DNA of 7,640 nt from Pseudomonas sp. (GTDB lineage Bacteria > Pseudomonadota > Gammaproteobacteria > Pseudomonadales > Pseudomonadaceae). Shown here piece after piece: positions 1 through 5,907 of the stretch. Numbering within the stretch: position 1 is the first letter of the stretch; each line of letters opens with the position of its first letter. Position numbers and translations under genes: made by a program. The notes beneath the pieces are model-generated. The model searched no databases, was not told the DNA's origin, and saw only the letters and a list, made by a program, of their open reading frames with translations. The stretch spans positions 1 through 7,640 of the forward strand of contig DNMQ01000248.1 of NCBI GenBank assembly GCA_003488145.1. Reading direction: 5' to 3'.

Positions 1-765
1 GCCGGCGGGGTGATGCTGCCGAATCACGCGCCGCTGGTGATCGCCGAGCAGTTCGGCACGCTGGAAGCGCTCTACCCGGGCCGCATCGACCTCGGGCTCG
101 GTCGCGCGCCCGGCGCCGATCAGTTCACCGCCCATGCGCTGCGCCGCGACCGCATGGGCAGCGCCGACGACTTCCCGCAGGATGTAGAGGAGCTGGAGCT
201 GCTGCTCGGTCCGCGCCAGCCCAATCAGCGTGTCATCGCCATGCCCGGCGTCGACAGCAACATACCGATCTGGCTGCTCGGCTCGAGCCTGTTCAGCGCC
301 CAGCTGGCCGCGGCCAAGGGCCTGCCCTACGCCTTCGCCTCGCACTTCGCGCCGCGCTACATGCACCAGGCGATCAAGCTCTACCGCGACAACTTCAAGC
401 CCTCGGCGGTGCTCGACGAGCCCTACGTGATGCTCGGCGTGCCGCTGGTCGCCGCCGACAGCGACGAGCAGGCCGAGTACCTGGTGACCAGCGTCTACCA
501 GCGCATCCTCTCGCTGATCCGCGGCCAGAGCCTGGTGCTGCGCCCGCCGGTGCAGAGCATGCAGGGCCTGTGGCTGCCGCATGAGCAGCAGGCCGTGGGC
601 GACTTCCTCGGCCTGGCGCTGATTGGCGGCCCGGAGAAGGTTCGTGCGCGCCTCGACGTGTTGCTCGAGCAGACCCAGGCCGACGAGCTGATCTTTACCT
701 GCGACCTCTACGAAACCGCCGACCGCCATCGCGCCTTCGAGATCGTCGCCGAGCTGCGCCAGTAG
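1..765 (+). CDS. LLM-class flavin-dependent oxidoreductase (luciferase-like monooxygenase), 5'-truncated by the window
   Basis: The frame is open from base 1 and reads [19 protein letters not shown] before running to a TAG at 763-765, so the true start lies to the left of the window. About 254 residues are visible. Proteins of this family are usually about 330 residues, so roughly 80 N-terminal residues are missing. The stretch [20 protein letters not shown], followed by [17 protein letters not shown], is typical of the bacterial luciferase-like TIM-barrel monooxygenases of the YhbW/MsnO8 type. Further on, a conserved IWLLGSS segment (about residue 90) and the C-terminal [26 protein letters not shown] fit the same family, which uses reduced FMN supplied by a reductase. 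The substrate cannot be told from sequence. The GTG/ATG codons at 10 and 13 lie inside the conserved core and are not the start. Confident at family level only. Confidence 0.9.
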   Translation, partial: AGGVMLPNHAPLVIAEQFGTLEALYPGRIDLGLGRAPGADQFTAHALRRDRMGSADDFPQDVEELELLLGPRQPNQRVIAMPGVDSNIPIWLLGSSLFSAQLAAAKGLPYAFASHFAPRYMHQAIKLYRDNFKPSAVLDEPYVMLGVPLVAADSDEQAEYLVTSVYQRILSLIRGQSLVLRPPVQSMQGLWLPHEQQAVGDFLGLALIGGPEKVRARLDVLLEQTQADELIFTCDLYETADRHRAFEIVAELRQ

Positions 766-771
766 AAAGCC

Positions 772-797
772 GGCCGCTGCCCTGACCGGCGGCGGCC
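772..797 (+). terminator. GC-rich hairpin after the monooxygenase gene, possible terminator
   Basis: Seven bases after the TAG stop, GGCCGCTGCC (772-781) can pair with GGCGGCGGCC (788-797) around a 6-base loop. This gives a 10-bp stem with one G-T wobble. The position suits transcription termination of the upstream gene. No T-run follows, so it is not a canonical intrinsic terminator; it could act weakly or only protect the 3' end of the mRNA. Confidence 0.4.
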
Positions 798-890
798 AAC
801 CTCGGCCCTGTCGGCGAACCCTGCCGCCGGGCACCGTTCCAATGGCACACACCCCTGGGCGCAACACCGCGCCCCGCCATCGGAACACGC

Positions 891-2243
891 ATGAATTTTC
901 TCGAATGGATGGCCGTGCTCGGCGTCCTGCTGCTGATCCTCGCCCTCGCCTCGGCCTTCCTGCGCTGGCTGCCAATCACCACGTCGCTGATCTACCTCGG
1001 TTTCGGCGTGCTCATCGGCCAGCTCGGCATCGGCCTGTGGGAGATGGAATTCCTGCATATCGCCGGCTGGATGGAACATCTCACCGAAGTCGCCGTGCTG
1101 GTGTCGCTGTTCGTCAGCGGCCTCAAGCTGCGCATGCCGCTGCGGCATCCGGCGTGGAAGAGCGCCTATGTACTGGCCGGACCGGTGATGCTCGCCTGCA
1201 TCGGCGGCGTCACCTTGCTCTGCCACTACGTGTTCGGCCTGAGCTGGGGTGTCGCGGTGCTGATCGGGGCGATTCTGGCGCCCACCGATCCGGTGCTGGC
1301 GAGCCTGGTGCAGGTCAATGATGCCCGCGACAGCGACCGCCTGCGCTACGGCCTGTCCGGCGAGGCGGGCTTCAACGACGGCACCGCGTTTCCCTTCGTG
1401 GTGTTCGGTCTGATGCTCATCGCCCAGGGCCAGCTGGAGGCCGACTGGGTCGGCGAGTGGGCGCTGCACAGGCTGCTGTGGGCGGTGCCGGCGGGGCTGC
1501 TGATCGGCTTTCTGCTGGGCAAGCTGGTCGGCCGCGTGGCCATCTACCTGCGCGCACGGCACACCGATACCGCGATGTCGCCCAACGACTCGCTGGCCCT
1601 GGCGCTGATCGCCCTGGCCTACGTCGGCGCCGAACTGGCCGGCGCCTGGGGCTTTCTCGCCGTGTTCGCCGCGGGCCTCGGTCTGCGTCATGCTGAGATC
1701 GCTGCTGCCGATGATTCGGCCACACCGTCCGAAGAGCTGATCAACGATGCCGTGCCGCATCTTGCCGAAGGGCGTCTAGCGCCGCGCGCGCTGTCACTGG
1801 ATGACCGACAGCTCGGGCAACCACGGGTCGCCGCAGGCGTGCTGATGGGTGATGTGCTGGCTTTCGGCGGGCAGCTGGAACGCAGCCTGGAAGTGTTGCT
1901 TGTGACCATGCTCGGGGTGCTGGTCTCGGTGCACTGGGACTGGCGTGCAGTGCCGCTCGGCCTGGCGCTGTTCCTGCTGATTCGGCCGCTGAGCGTGATG
2001 CTGCTGATGCCGCGGCGCTACCTCGACCGCGCCCAGTGCCTGACGGCTGGCTGGTTCGGCATACGAGGCATCGGCAGCCTGTATTACCTGAGCTACGCGG
2101 TGACCCACGGCCTGCTGCCAGACGAAGCGCATACGATCATCGGCCTGGTGTTATCGGTGGTAGCGCTGAGCATTGTGCTGCACGGGCTCAGCACCCAGCC
2201 TTTGCTGCGTCGCTACGAACGCAGCCGCGGCGCCGCCGACTGA
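891..2243 (+). CDS. CPA1-family (NhaP-type) cation:proton antiporter
   Basis: This is a 450-residue inner-membrane protein that would exchange Na+ or K+ for H+, serving pH and salt homeostasis. It begins with a hydrophobic helix (about residues 7-27) and has roughly a dozen hydrophobic segments. Family signatures are PTDPVLASLV (131-140), the GEAGFNDGTAFP stretch (157-168) with the N162-D163 pair expected of electroneutral CPA1 exchangers, and WFGIRGIGSLYYL (388-400) with its conserved arginine. A polar loop at about 272-315 precedes the last group of helices. There is no large C-terminal cytosolic domain (no TrkA-C or cNMP domain), so regulation is not evident from the protein. The ATG at 891 begins directly with the first helix. 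Its ribosome binding site is weak (CGGAA about 6 bases upstream). The ion specificity is not readable. The stop at 2241-2243 faces the convergent dodecin gene 20 bases away. Confidence 0.93.
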   Translation: MNFLEWMAVLGVLLLILALASAFLRWLPITTSLIYLGFGVLIGQLGIGLWEMEFLHIAGWMEHLTEVAVLVSLFVSGLKLRMPLRHPAWKSAYVLAGPVMLACIGGVTLLCHYVFGLSWGVAVLIGAILAPTDPVLASLVQVNDARDSDRLRYGLSGEAGFNDGTAFPFVVFGLMLIAQGQLEADWVGEWALHRLLWAVPAGLLIGFLLGKLVGRVAIYLRARHTDTAMSPNDSLALALIALAYVGAELAGAWGFLAVFAAGLGLRHAEIAAADDSATPSEELINDAVPHLAEGRLAPRALSLDDRQLGQPRVAAGVLMGDVLAFGGQLERSLEVLLVTMLGVLVSVHWDWRAVPLGLALFLLIRPLSVMLLMPRRYLDRAQCLTAGWFGIRGIGSLYYLSYAVTHGLLPDEAHTIIGLVLSVVALSIVLHGLSTQPLLRRYERSRGAAD

Positions 2244-2251
2244 CCGGCGGC
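2232..2251. terminator. GC hairpin at the convergent antiporter/dodecin junction
   Basis: GCCGCCG (2232-2238) is the exact inverse of CGGCGGC (2245-2251) with a 6-base loop, and it straddles the antiporter stop codon. Because the flanking genes converge with only 20 bases between them, one hairpin could serve both. No T-run follows on either side, so a bidirectional terminator is plausible but unproven. In sequence this GC-rich, a 7-bp stem can arise by chance. Confidence 0.3.
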
Positions 2252-2263
2252 CGCGCGTGGCGA

Positions 2264-2479
2264 TCAGCTGTTCTCGAGGCGGAAGCCGACCTTCATGGTC
2301 ACCTGGAAGTGACCGACCTTGCCGTTCTCGACGTGGCCGCGAATCTCGCCGACCTCGAACCACTCGACGTTCTGCAGCTTGCTGCTGGCTTCGGCGATGC
2401 CGTTCTGAATCGCTTCGTCGACGCTATTGCGCGAGGAGCCGACGATTTCAATCTTCTTGTACGTGTGATGATCCGACAT
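2264..2479 (-). CDS. Dodecin family flavin-binding protein
   Basis: This is a 71-residue protein (MSDHHTYKKIEIVGSSRNSV at the start), matching the whole length of dodecins, which are about 65-75 residues. Dodecins assemble into hollow dodecamers that store or buffer FMN, riboflavin or lumichrome; some also bind CoA. The N-terminal beta strand (KKIEIVGSS), the helix SVDEAIQNGIAEASSKL (19-35) and the two strands EWFEVGEIRGHV and HFQVTMKVGFRLE give the beta-alpha-beta-beta fold. W40 and Q59 sit 19 apart, as in the flavin-sandwiching Trp/Gln pair of characterised dodecins. The protein is cytosolic. The gene stands alone on the minus strand: 170 bases separate it from the upstream KTSC gene, and it converges with the antiporter. 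A strong Shine-Dalgarno supports this start. Confidence 0.95.
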   Translation of the reverse strand: MSDHHTYKKIEIVGSSRNSVDEAIQNGIAEASSKLQNVEWFEVGEIRGHVENGKVGHFQVTMKVGFRLENS

Positions 2480-2487
2480 TGAACAAT

Positions 2488-2495
2488 CCCCTTCT
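2488..2495 (-). promoter_or_regulatory. Ribosome binding site of the dodecin gene
   Basis: The minus strand reads AGAAGGGG at 2495-2488, then 8 bases, then the ATG at 2479. This purine-rich Shine-Dalgarno at ideal spacing fixes the dodecin start and suggests efficient translation. I could not find a convincing -35/-10 pair upstream in the 2496-2649 gap. Confidence 0.7.
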
Positions 2496-2609
2496 GGTCT
2501 GAAGAGCCTCCGCTCGGTAATGACGCGTCCTGTTGATTGAGGCCCGCAGAGCGCCCCGGAAGTTCAGCGGAACGGTCGATCCGCCGATGGCGGGCGGCGA
2601 ATCACCCTG

Positions 2610-2633
2610 GTGGATAACGCGCAGCTTATCCAC
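2610..2633. repeat. 8-bp perfect inverted repeat with DnaA-box-like arms; REP-like or terminator hairpin
   Basis: GTGGATAA (2610-2617) and TTATCCAC (2626-2633) are exact inverse complements around an 8-base loop, CGCGCAGC. It begins 17 bases past the KTSC stop codon, in the 170-base gap before dodecin. Three readings are possible: a REP-type palindrome of the kind scattered through Pseudomonas intergenic regions (many have a GTGG...CCAC stem and a GC-rich loop), a Rho-independent-like terminator for the five-gene minus-strand operon (no T-run follows), or a pair of inverted DnaA boxes (each arm matches 8 of 9 positions of TTATCCACA). From general familiarity I favour a degenerate REP element that also ends the operon transcript. 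Confidence 0.6.
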
Positions 2634-2649
2634 GCGGCTCCCGGCACGA

Positions 2650-2865
2650 TCACTCCACGCGCCGATAGCGGTAATGCTGCGGCTTGAACACCTGATTGAA
2701 ATGCCGACCCAGCGATTCGGCTTCGAGCAACGCCTGCACCGCATCGGGCGGCACCTCTTCATAGCGGTACAGCGCGCCGCTGCTGAATTCCACTTCCAGC
2801 ACCCGCTGCTCGGGGTCGTAGCCCAGCGAGCGCAGGCTGCGCGAGGTCACCGCCGCGCGTTTCAT
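2650..2865 (-). CDS. KTSC domain-containing small protein
   Basis: This is a 71-residue protein that is one KTSC domain from end to end. The domain is named for its occurrence at the C terminus of some lysyl-tRNA synthetases, and it also occurs alone in bacteria. Visible hallmarks are V6-x-S (the start of the motif), LGYDPEQRVLEVEFSSGALYRY (14-35) with its Y-x-Y strand, the VPP turn (38-40), and a C-terminal helix LLEAESLGRHFNQVFK (46-61) followed by YRY. Its molecular function is unknown. I chose the ATG at 2865-2863, 16 codons inside a longer open frame, because the domain begins there and because ATGA overlaps the ABC transporter stop by 4 bases. No good Shine-Dalgarno precedes it, which fits translation by reinitiation from the transporter gene. 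The extra N-terminal residues of the longer frame (basic, arginine-rich) look like read-through of transporter coding sequence. Confidence 0.85.
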   Translation of the reverse strand: MKRAAVTSRSLRSLGYDPEQRVLEVEFSSGALYRYEEVPPDAVQALLEAESLGRHFNQVFKPQHYRYRRVE

Positions 2866-4667
2866 GCGCTGGGATCGGCTTGCTGGGCGAAGCCGTCGGC
2901 CTGCATGCGCCACAGCGCATCGAACTCACCGCCGTGGCGGCGCAGCTCCTGCGGCGGGCCGTCTTCGACGATGCGGCCGTCGCGCAGAACGATGACGCGG
3001 TCGAAGCTCGCAAGCGTGGACAAGCGGTGCGCCACCGCGACCACGGTGCGGTTGTGCACCAGCAGGTTGAGTGCCGCCTGGATCTCGCCCTCGGACTGGG
3101 TATCCAGCGCCGAGGTCGCCTCGTCGAGAATCAGGATCGGTGCGTCCTTGAGGAATGCGCGGGCGATACCCAGGCGCTGGCGCTGGCCGCCGGAAAGCAT
3201 CACGCCGCGCTCGCCGACCAGGGTGTCGTAACCCTGCGGCAGTTCGCGAATGAAGCCGTCGCAGAAGGCGCTGCGCGCCGCCTCGACCACCTCGTCGTCG
3301 CTGGCGTCGGGACGCCCGTAGCGGATGTTCTCGCGGATGCTGCGGTTGAACAGTGCGGTTTCCTGCGGCACCACGGCGATCTTCTCGCGCAGGCTGTCCT
3401 GGCTGACGCTGCGGATGTCCTGGCCGTCGATGAGAATGCGGCCGTCCTGCACATCGTCGAGGCGTTGGATCAGGTTGATCAGGGTCGACTTGCCGGCCCC
3501 GGACGAACCCACCACACCGACCTTCTGCCCCGCCGGAATGTGCAGCTCCAGCCCATCGAACACCACGCCGCGGCCCGGATAGGCGAAGCGGATTCGCTCG
3601 AAGGTGATGTCGCCCTCGGCGAGCATCAGCTGGTTATCGCTGTCGTCCAGGCCATGGGGCTGCACGATGATGCGCAGGGTGTCGTCGATGGCACCGATCT
3701 GCTGCGTGGCATCCACCAGCGCCAGTGCCAGATCCCGCGAGCCGTGCAGGATGCGAAAGGTCAGCGCGCTTACCAGCACGACGTCACCGGCCGTGACCTC
3801 GCCGCCTACCCACAGCTGGATCGCCCAGATCAGCATGCCGCCGGCCATCAGCGACAGGCAGATGTCGTGCATCACCCGGGCCTTTTCCAGGTACATCCAG
3901 CTGCGCCGCTGGGCACGGGCTTCGAAGCCGATCTCGTGGGCCAGACGCTCGGCCTCGCGGTCACGGGCGGAGAAGGCCTTGATGGTCCAGACGTTGGAGA
4001 CTGCATCCACCAGCTCGCCGCCGACCCGTGCCGATTGCGCGGCAAAGCGCTGATGCTTGTAGCGACCACGAATACCGAACCCGGTGATCAGCGCGGCGAC
4101 GATGGCGACGAACAGGATCAACGCCACAGCCATGCGCACGTCCACCGTCAGCAGCACCACCACCGCACCGAGGAAGTCGACGATCGGCGGCACGATCTTC
4201 CAGGCCAGCCCGCCGTAGATGGCGCCAGCCGCCTGGCCAACGGCAGAGATGCGATTGCCCAGCGAGCCGGCGAAATGCTCGGTGAAATAACGCATCGGGT
4301 GGCCGGTCAGGTGCTTGAACAGGTCGACGCGGATATCCACCACGCTGGCGACCACGGTGCGGCAGCCCAGCCAGCCACCTAGGCGCCAGAACACGTTCTC
4401 GGTGACGATCAGGCCGATGAACAACCCCAGCGGCCACCAGACGTTGGCCGAGCCGCGATTCGCAGTGCCCTGGGCCATCGCATCGACCAGCAATTTCATG
4501 CCGTACTGCACCGCCACCGCGCAGCTGGCGGCACCGATGATCAGCGCCAGCAAGCCACCGAAATGCCAGGGGCGGGCGCAGATGTAATGCCAGAGAAAGG
4601 CCACCGGGCGGCTGGGTAGCGGCAGCTCGTCCGGCTTGGCCTGAGGCACGGCGGCCGCCTGGTTCAT
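2862..4667 (-). CDS. ABC exporter half-transporter, fused permease and ATPase (MsbA-like)
   Basis: This 601-residue protein has the exporter order of an N-terminal membrane domain and a C-terminal nucleotide-binding domain. Hydrophobic segments lie at about 35-60, 78-95, 155-200 and 270-305, consistent with six membrane helices. The ATPase domain (about 353-590) is intact: Walker A GSSGAGKST (387-395), Q-loop Q435, signature LSGGQ (491-495), Walker B ILILDE (511-516), D-loop SALD and switch H547. It should work as a homodimer in the inner membrane and move a hydrophobic or amphipathic substrate outward. The nearest families are MsbA/multidrug-type lipid or lipid-linked glycan flippases. The neighbouring glycosyltransferase and glf suggest a glycan substrate (inference). 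The start ATG overlaps the stop of the GH1-like gene by 4 bases (ATGA). It has no strong ribosome binding site, so translational coupling is likely. The end overlaps the KTSC gene in the same way. Confidence 0.95.
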   Translation of the reverse strand: MNQAAAVPQAKPDELPLPSRPVAFLWHYICARPWHFGGLLALIIGAASCAVAVQYGMKLLVDAMAQGTANRGSANVWWPLGLFIGLIVTENVFWRLGGWLGCRTVVASVVDIRVDLFKHLTGHPMRYFTEHFAGSLGNRISAVGQAAGAIYGGLAWKIVPPIVDFLGAVVVLLTVDVRMAVALILFVAIVAALITGFGIRGRYKHQRFAAQSARVGGELVDAVSNVWTIKAFSARDREAERLAHEIGFEARAQRRSWMYLEKARVMHDICLSLMAGGMLIWAIQLWVGGEVTAGDVVLVSALTFRILHGSRDLALALVDATQQIGAIDDTLRIIVQPHGLDDSDNQLMLAEGDITFERIRFAYPGRGVVFDGLELHIPAGQKVGVVGSSGAGKSTLINLIQRLDDVQDGRILIDGQDIRSVSQDSLREKIAVVPQETALFNRSIRENIRYGRPDASDDEVVEAARSAFCDGFIRELPQGYDTLVGERGVMLSGGQRQRLGIARAFLKDAPILILDEATSALDTQSEGEIQAALNLLVHNRTVVAVAHRLSTLASFDRVIVLRDGRIVEDGPPQELRRHGGEFDALWRMQADGFAQQADPSA

Positions 4668-5818
4668 GGCGTGGCTTCGGCTAGCTGTAGAGTCGGACTG
4701 GAGTGGCTGAAACGCATCTGCTGCAGCCGCAGTTCGTCGGCCAGCCCTTCATGCACGCAGCGCTTGCCGTTTTCGTCGGGAAAGCCGAACAGCCCGACCG
4801 GGCAGTGCCGCTCGTCGGTCCAGCCCGGGTAATCCAGCACCGGATACAGGCAGATGCCCTCCACCGGCACCCCGGCCTGCATCGCCAGACCCGCCTGCTC
4901 GCTGACATAGCGCAGCCAGTCGCCGCGCACGTCGCCTTCGGCGCCGGTTTCGGCAATCAGCAACGGCCTCCCATAACGCTGATGGATTTCCCGCAGGATG
5001 CCCTTGAATGGTCGGTAGTCCGGGTTGTCGCGCTCGATGGTACGGCCATCACCGTGGTACCACTGGTTGTTCGAGTAGTAGTTGATGCCCAGCACGTCGA
5101 GGTACTCCGGCGCGCCGCCAAGCCCCGGCCATTGCTCGCCGCATAGCATGTCCCAGGCCTCGAACTGCGATTGGCGGAAGCGCTCGGCGTCGCGCTGTGG
5201 GCCGGGCCGGTCGTTGCCCGCGACCACATGGATGGCCGGATCGACCTGGACGAAGCGCGCCCGTGGCTCGACCGCGCGGATCGCCTGCATCGCGGCGATG
5301 GTGGCGCGCACCAGTTGGTGCTTGAGCTCGAAGCCACGCCCGCGGGCCATCGGGTTGAAGTAGGCCTCGTCGCCGCCGGCCCAGGCCCAGAAGGAGATTT
5401 CATTGAGCGGCGCGTAGAACGGCACCTCACCGGTCTCGTCCCTGATCAGCTGCGCGGCTGCCGCAGCATAGCGGGCGAAGCGCTCGACGAACTGCGGTCG
5501 CCAGATATCGATGTCGTCCGGCCAGCCGTAATGGCACAAATCCCAGATCACCTGGGTGCCCTGGCGCTGCGCCGCCTGCAGCATGGGCAGAAAGCTCGAC
5601 CAGTCGTATTGCCCCGGCTGGCGCTCGATCAGGTGCCAGCGCAGACCGTCGCGCACGCTGTGCAGGCCGTGGCGGTGCAGCTCGGCATAGTCGTGCGCGG
5701 CCCAGCGGTCGTGGCCGGTCGCGGCGATCAGGTCGAGACGCCGACCGTCGCTACGCCGGTGGTTGGAACACTCGAAACCGCCAAGGAAAAAACTCTTGAA
5801 CAGGGAGGGATGGTGCAT
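4664..5818 (-). CDS. Glycoside hydrolase family 1-like protein (clan GH-A), divergent, cytosolic
   Basis: This is a 384-residue (beta/alpha)8-type protein, shorter than usual GH1 enzymes (about 440-480). GH1 landmarks occur in the right order: GGFECSNH (13-20), matching the N-terminal glycone-binding strand; WDLCHYGWPDDI (92-103) for the HW-x-LP region; PLNE (137-140), giving acid/base candidate E140; GINYYSN (244-250); IAETG (288-292), giving nucleophile candidate E290; and YPVLDYPGW (325-333) followed by GLFGF, matching the LLDNFEW...RFGL end. The motifs differ from the family consensus: NEI replaces NEP, AETG replaces TENG, and the glutamate of NFEW is Gly332. There is no signal peptide or membrane helix, so it acts in the cytosol. 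I recall related modules beside or fused to RmlD-like sugar-nucleotide enzymes, which would suggest a biosynthetic rather than catabolic role; the substrate is unknown. GAGGT 5 bases upstream of the ATG supports the start. The gene lies 89 bases after glf and overlaps the ABC gene by 4. Confidence 0.85.
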   Translation of the reverse strand: MHHPSLFKSFFLGGFECSNHRRSDGRRLDLIAATGHDRWAAHDYAELHRHGLHSVRDGLRWHLIERQPGQYDWSSFLPMLQAAQRQGTQVIWDLCHYGWPDDIDIWRPQFVERFARYAAAAAQLIRDETGEVPFYAPLNEISFWAWAGGDEAYFNPMARGRGFELKHQLVRATIAAMQAIRAVEPRARFVQVDPAIHVVAGNDRPGPQRDAERFRQSQFEAWDMLCGEQWPGLGGAPEYLDVLGINYYSNNQWYHGDGRTIERDNPDYRPFKGILREIHQRYGRPLLIAETGAEGDVRGDWLRYVSEQAGLAMQAGVPVEGICLYPVLDYPGWTDERHCPVGLFGFPDENGKRCVHEGLADELRLQQMRFSHSSPTLQLAEATP

Positions 5819-5823
5819 CGTTT

Positions 5824-5828
5824 ACCTC
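5824..5828 (-). promoter_or_regulatory. Ribosome binding site of the GH1-like gene
   Basis: The minus strand reads GAGGT at 5828-5824, then AAACG, then the ATG at 5818. Spacing is 5 bases, a little short but usable. The same bases overlap the TGA of a 21-residue open frame in the leader (5892-5827), so its use could be coupled to translation of that frame if the frame is real. Confidence 0.6.
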
Positions 5829-5863
5829 ATGGATGACTCGGTGGCCGCCCGCGTGGCCGAAGA

Positions 5864-5882
5864 CTCGCCGGCGCGCGGCGAG
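5864..5882 (-). terminator. Hairpin in the glf/GH1-like gap, possible attenuator or partial terminator
   Basis: CTCGCCG (5864-5870) pairs exactly with CGGCGAG (5876-5882) around GCGCG. It sits about 26 bases beyond the glf stop and about 46 bases before the GH1-like start, the only place in the minus-strand gene run without overlapping genes. No T-run follows in the direction of transcription, so a complete stop is unlikely. It may reduce read-through or protect the upstream mRNA, or be chance in GC-rich DNA. Confidence 0.35.
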
Positions 5883-5907
5883 CCTCAGGCATAACGACCG
5901 CTGCGCT

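Noticed and set aside
843..858. TGGCAC as a sigma-54 -24 element before the antiporter
   Set aside because: At the required distance the -12 GC is absent (TG is found), so the site does not meet the sigma-54 pattern.
842..1321. 159-codon plus-strand frame overlapping the antiporter start
   Set aside because: It is in another frame from the antiporter, arginine/histidine-rich and without family features. The antiporter frame shows clear membrane helices and motifs.
708..1760. 350-codon open frame on the minus strand, opposite the antiporter
   Set aside because: Its translation is rich in His, Gln, Asp, Arg and Gly with no recognisable domain, and it lies antisense to a clear antiporter. Long antisense frames are expected in GC-rich genes with biased third positions.
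2555..2568. GAACTT on the minus strand as a sigma-E/AlgU -35 element for dodecin
   Set aside because: The nearest TCAA-like -10 element lies 19 bases downstream, longer than the 16-17 expected, so I do not call a promoter.
2581..2593. CCGCC-GAT-GGCGG mini-hairpin in the KTSC/dodecin gap
   Set aside because: A 5-bp stem with a 3-base loop in GC-rich DNA is too common by chance to call as a feature.
2866..2913. Longer KTSC reading frame starting at 2913
   Set aside because: The added 16 residues are arginine-rich and overlap exporter coding sequence. The KTSC domain starts at the ATG at 2865, which forms a 4-base ATGA overlap.
2880..4382. 500-codon open frame on the plus strand, opposite the ABC exporter
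   Set aside because: The exporter motifs on the minus strand are complete and in order. The plus-strand product is a low-information His/Gln/Asp/Ala-rich chain typical of an antisense shadow.
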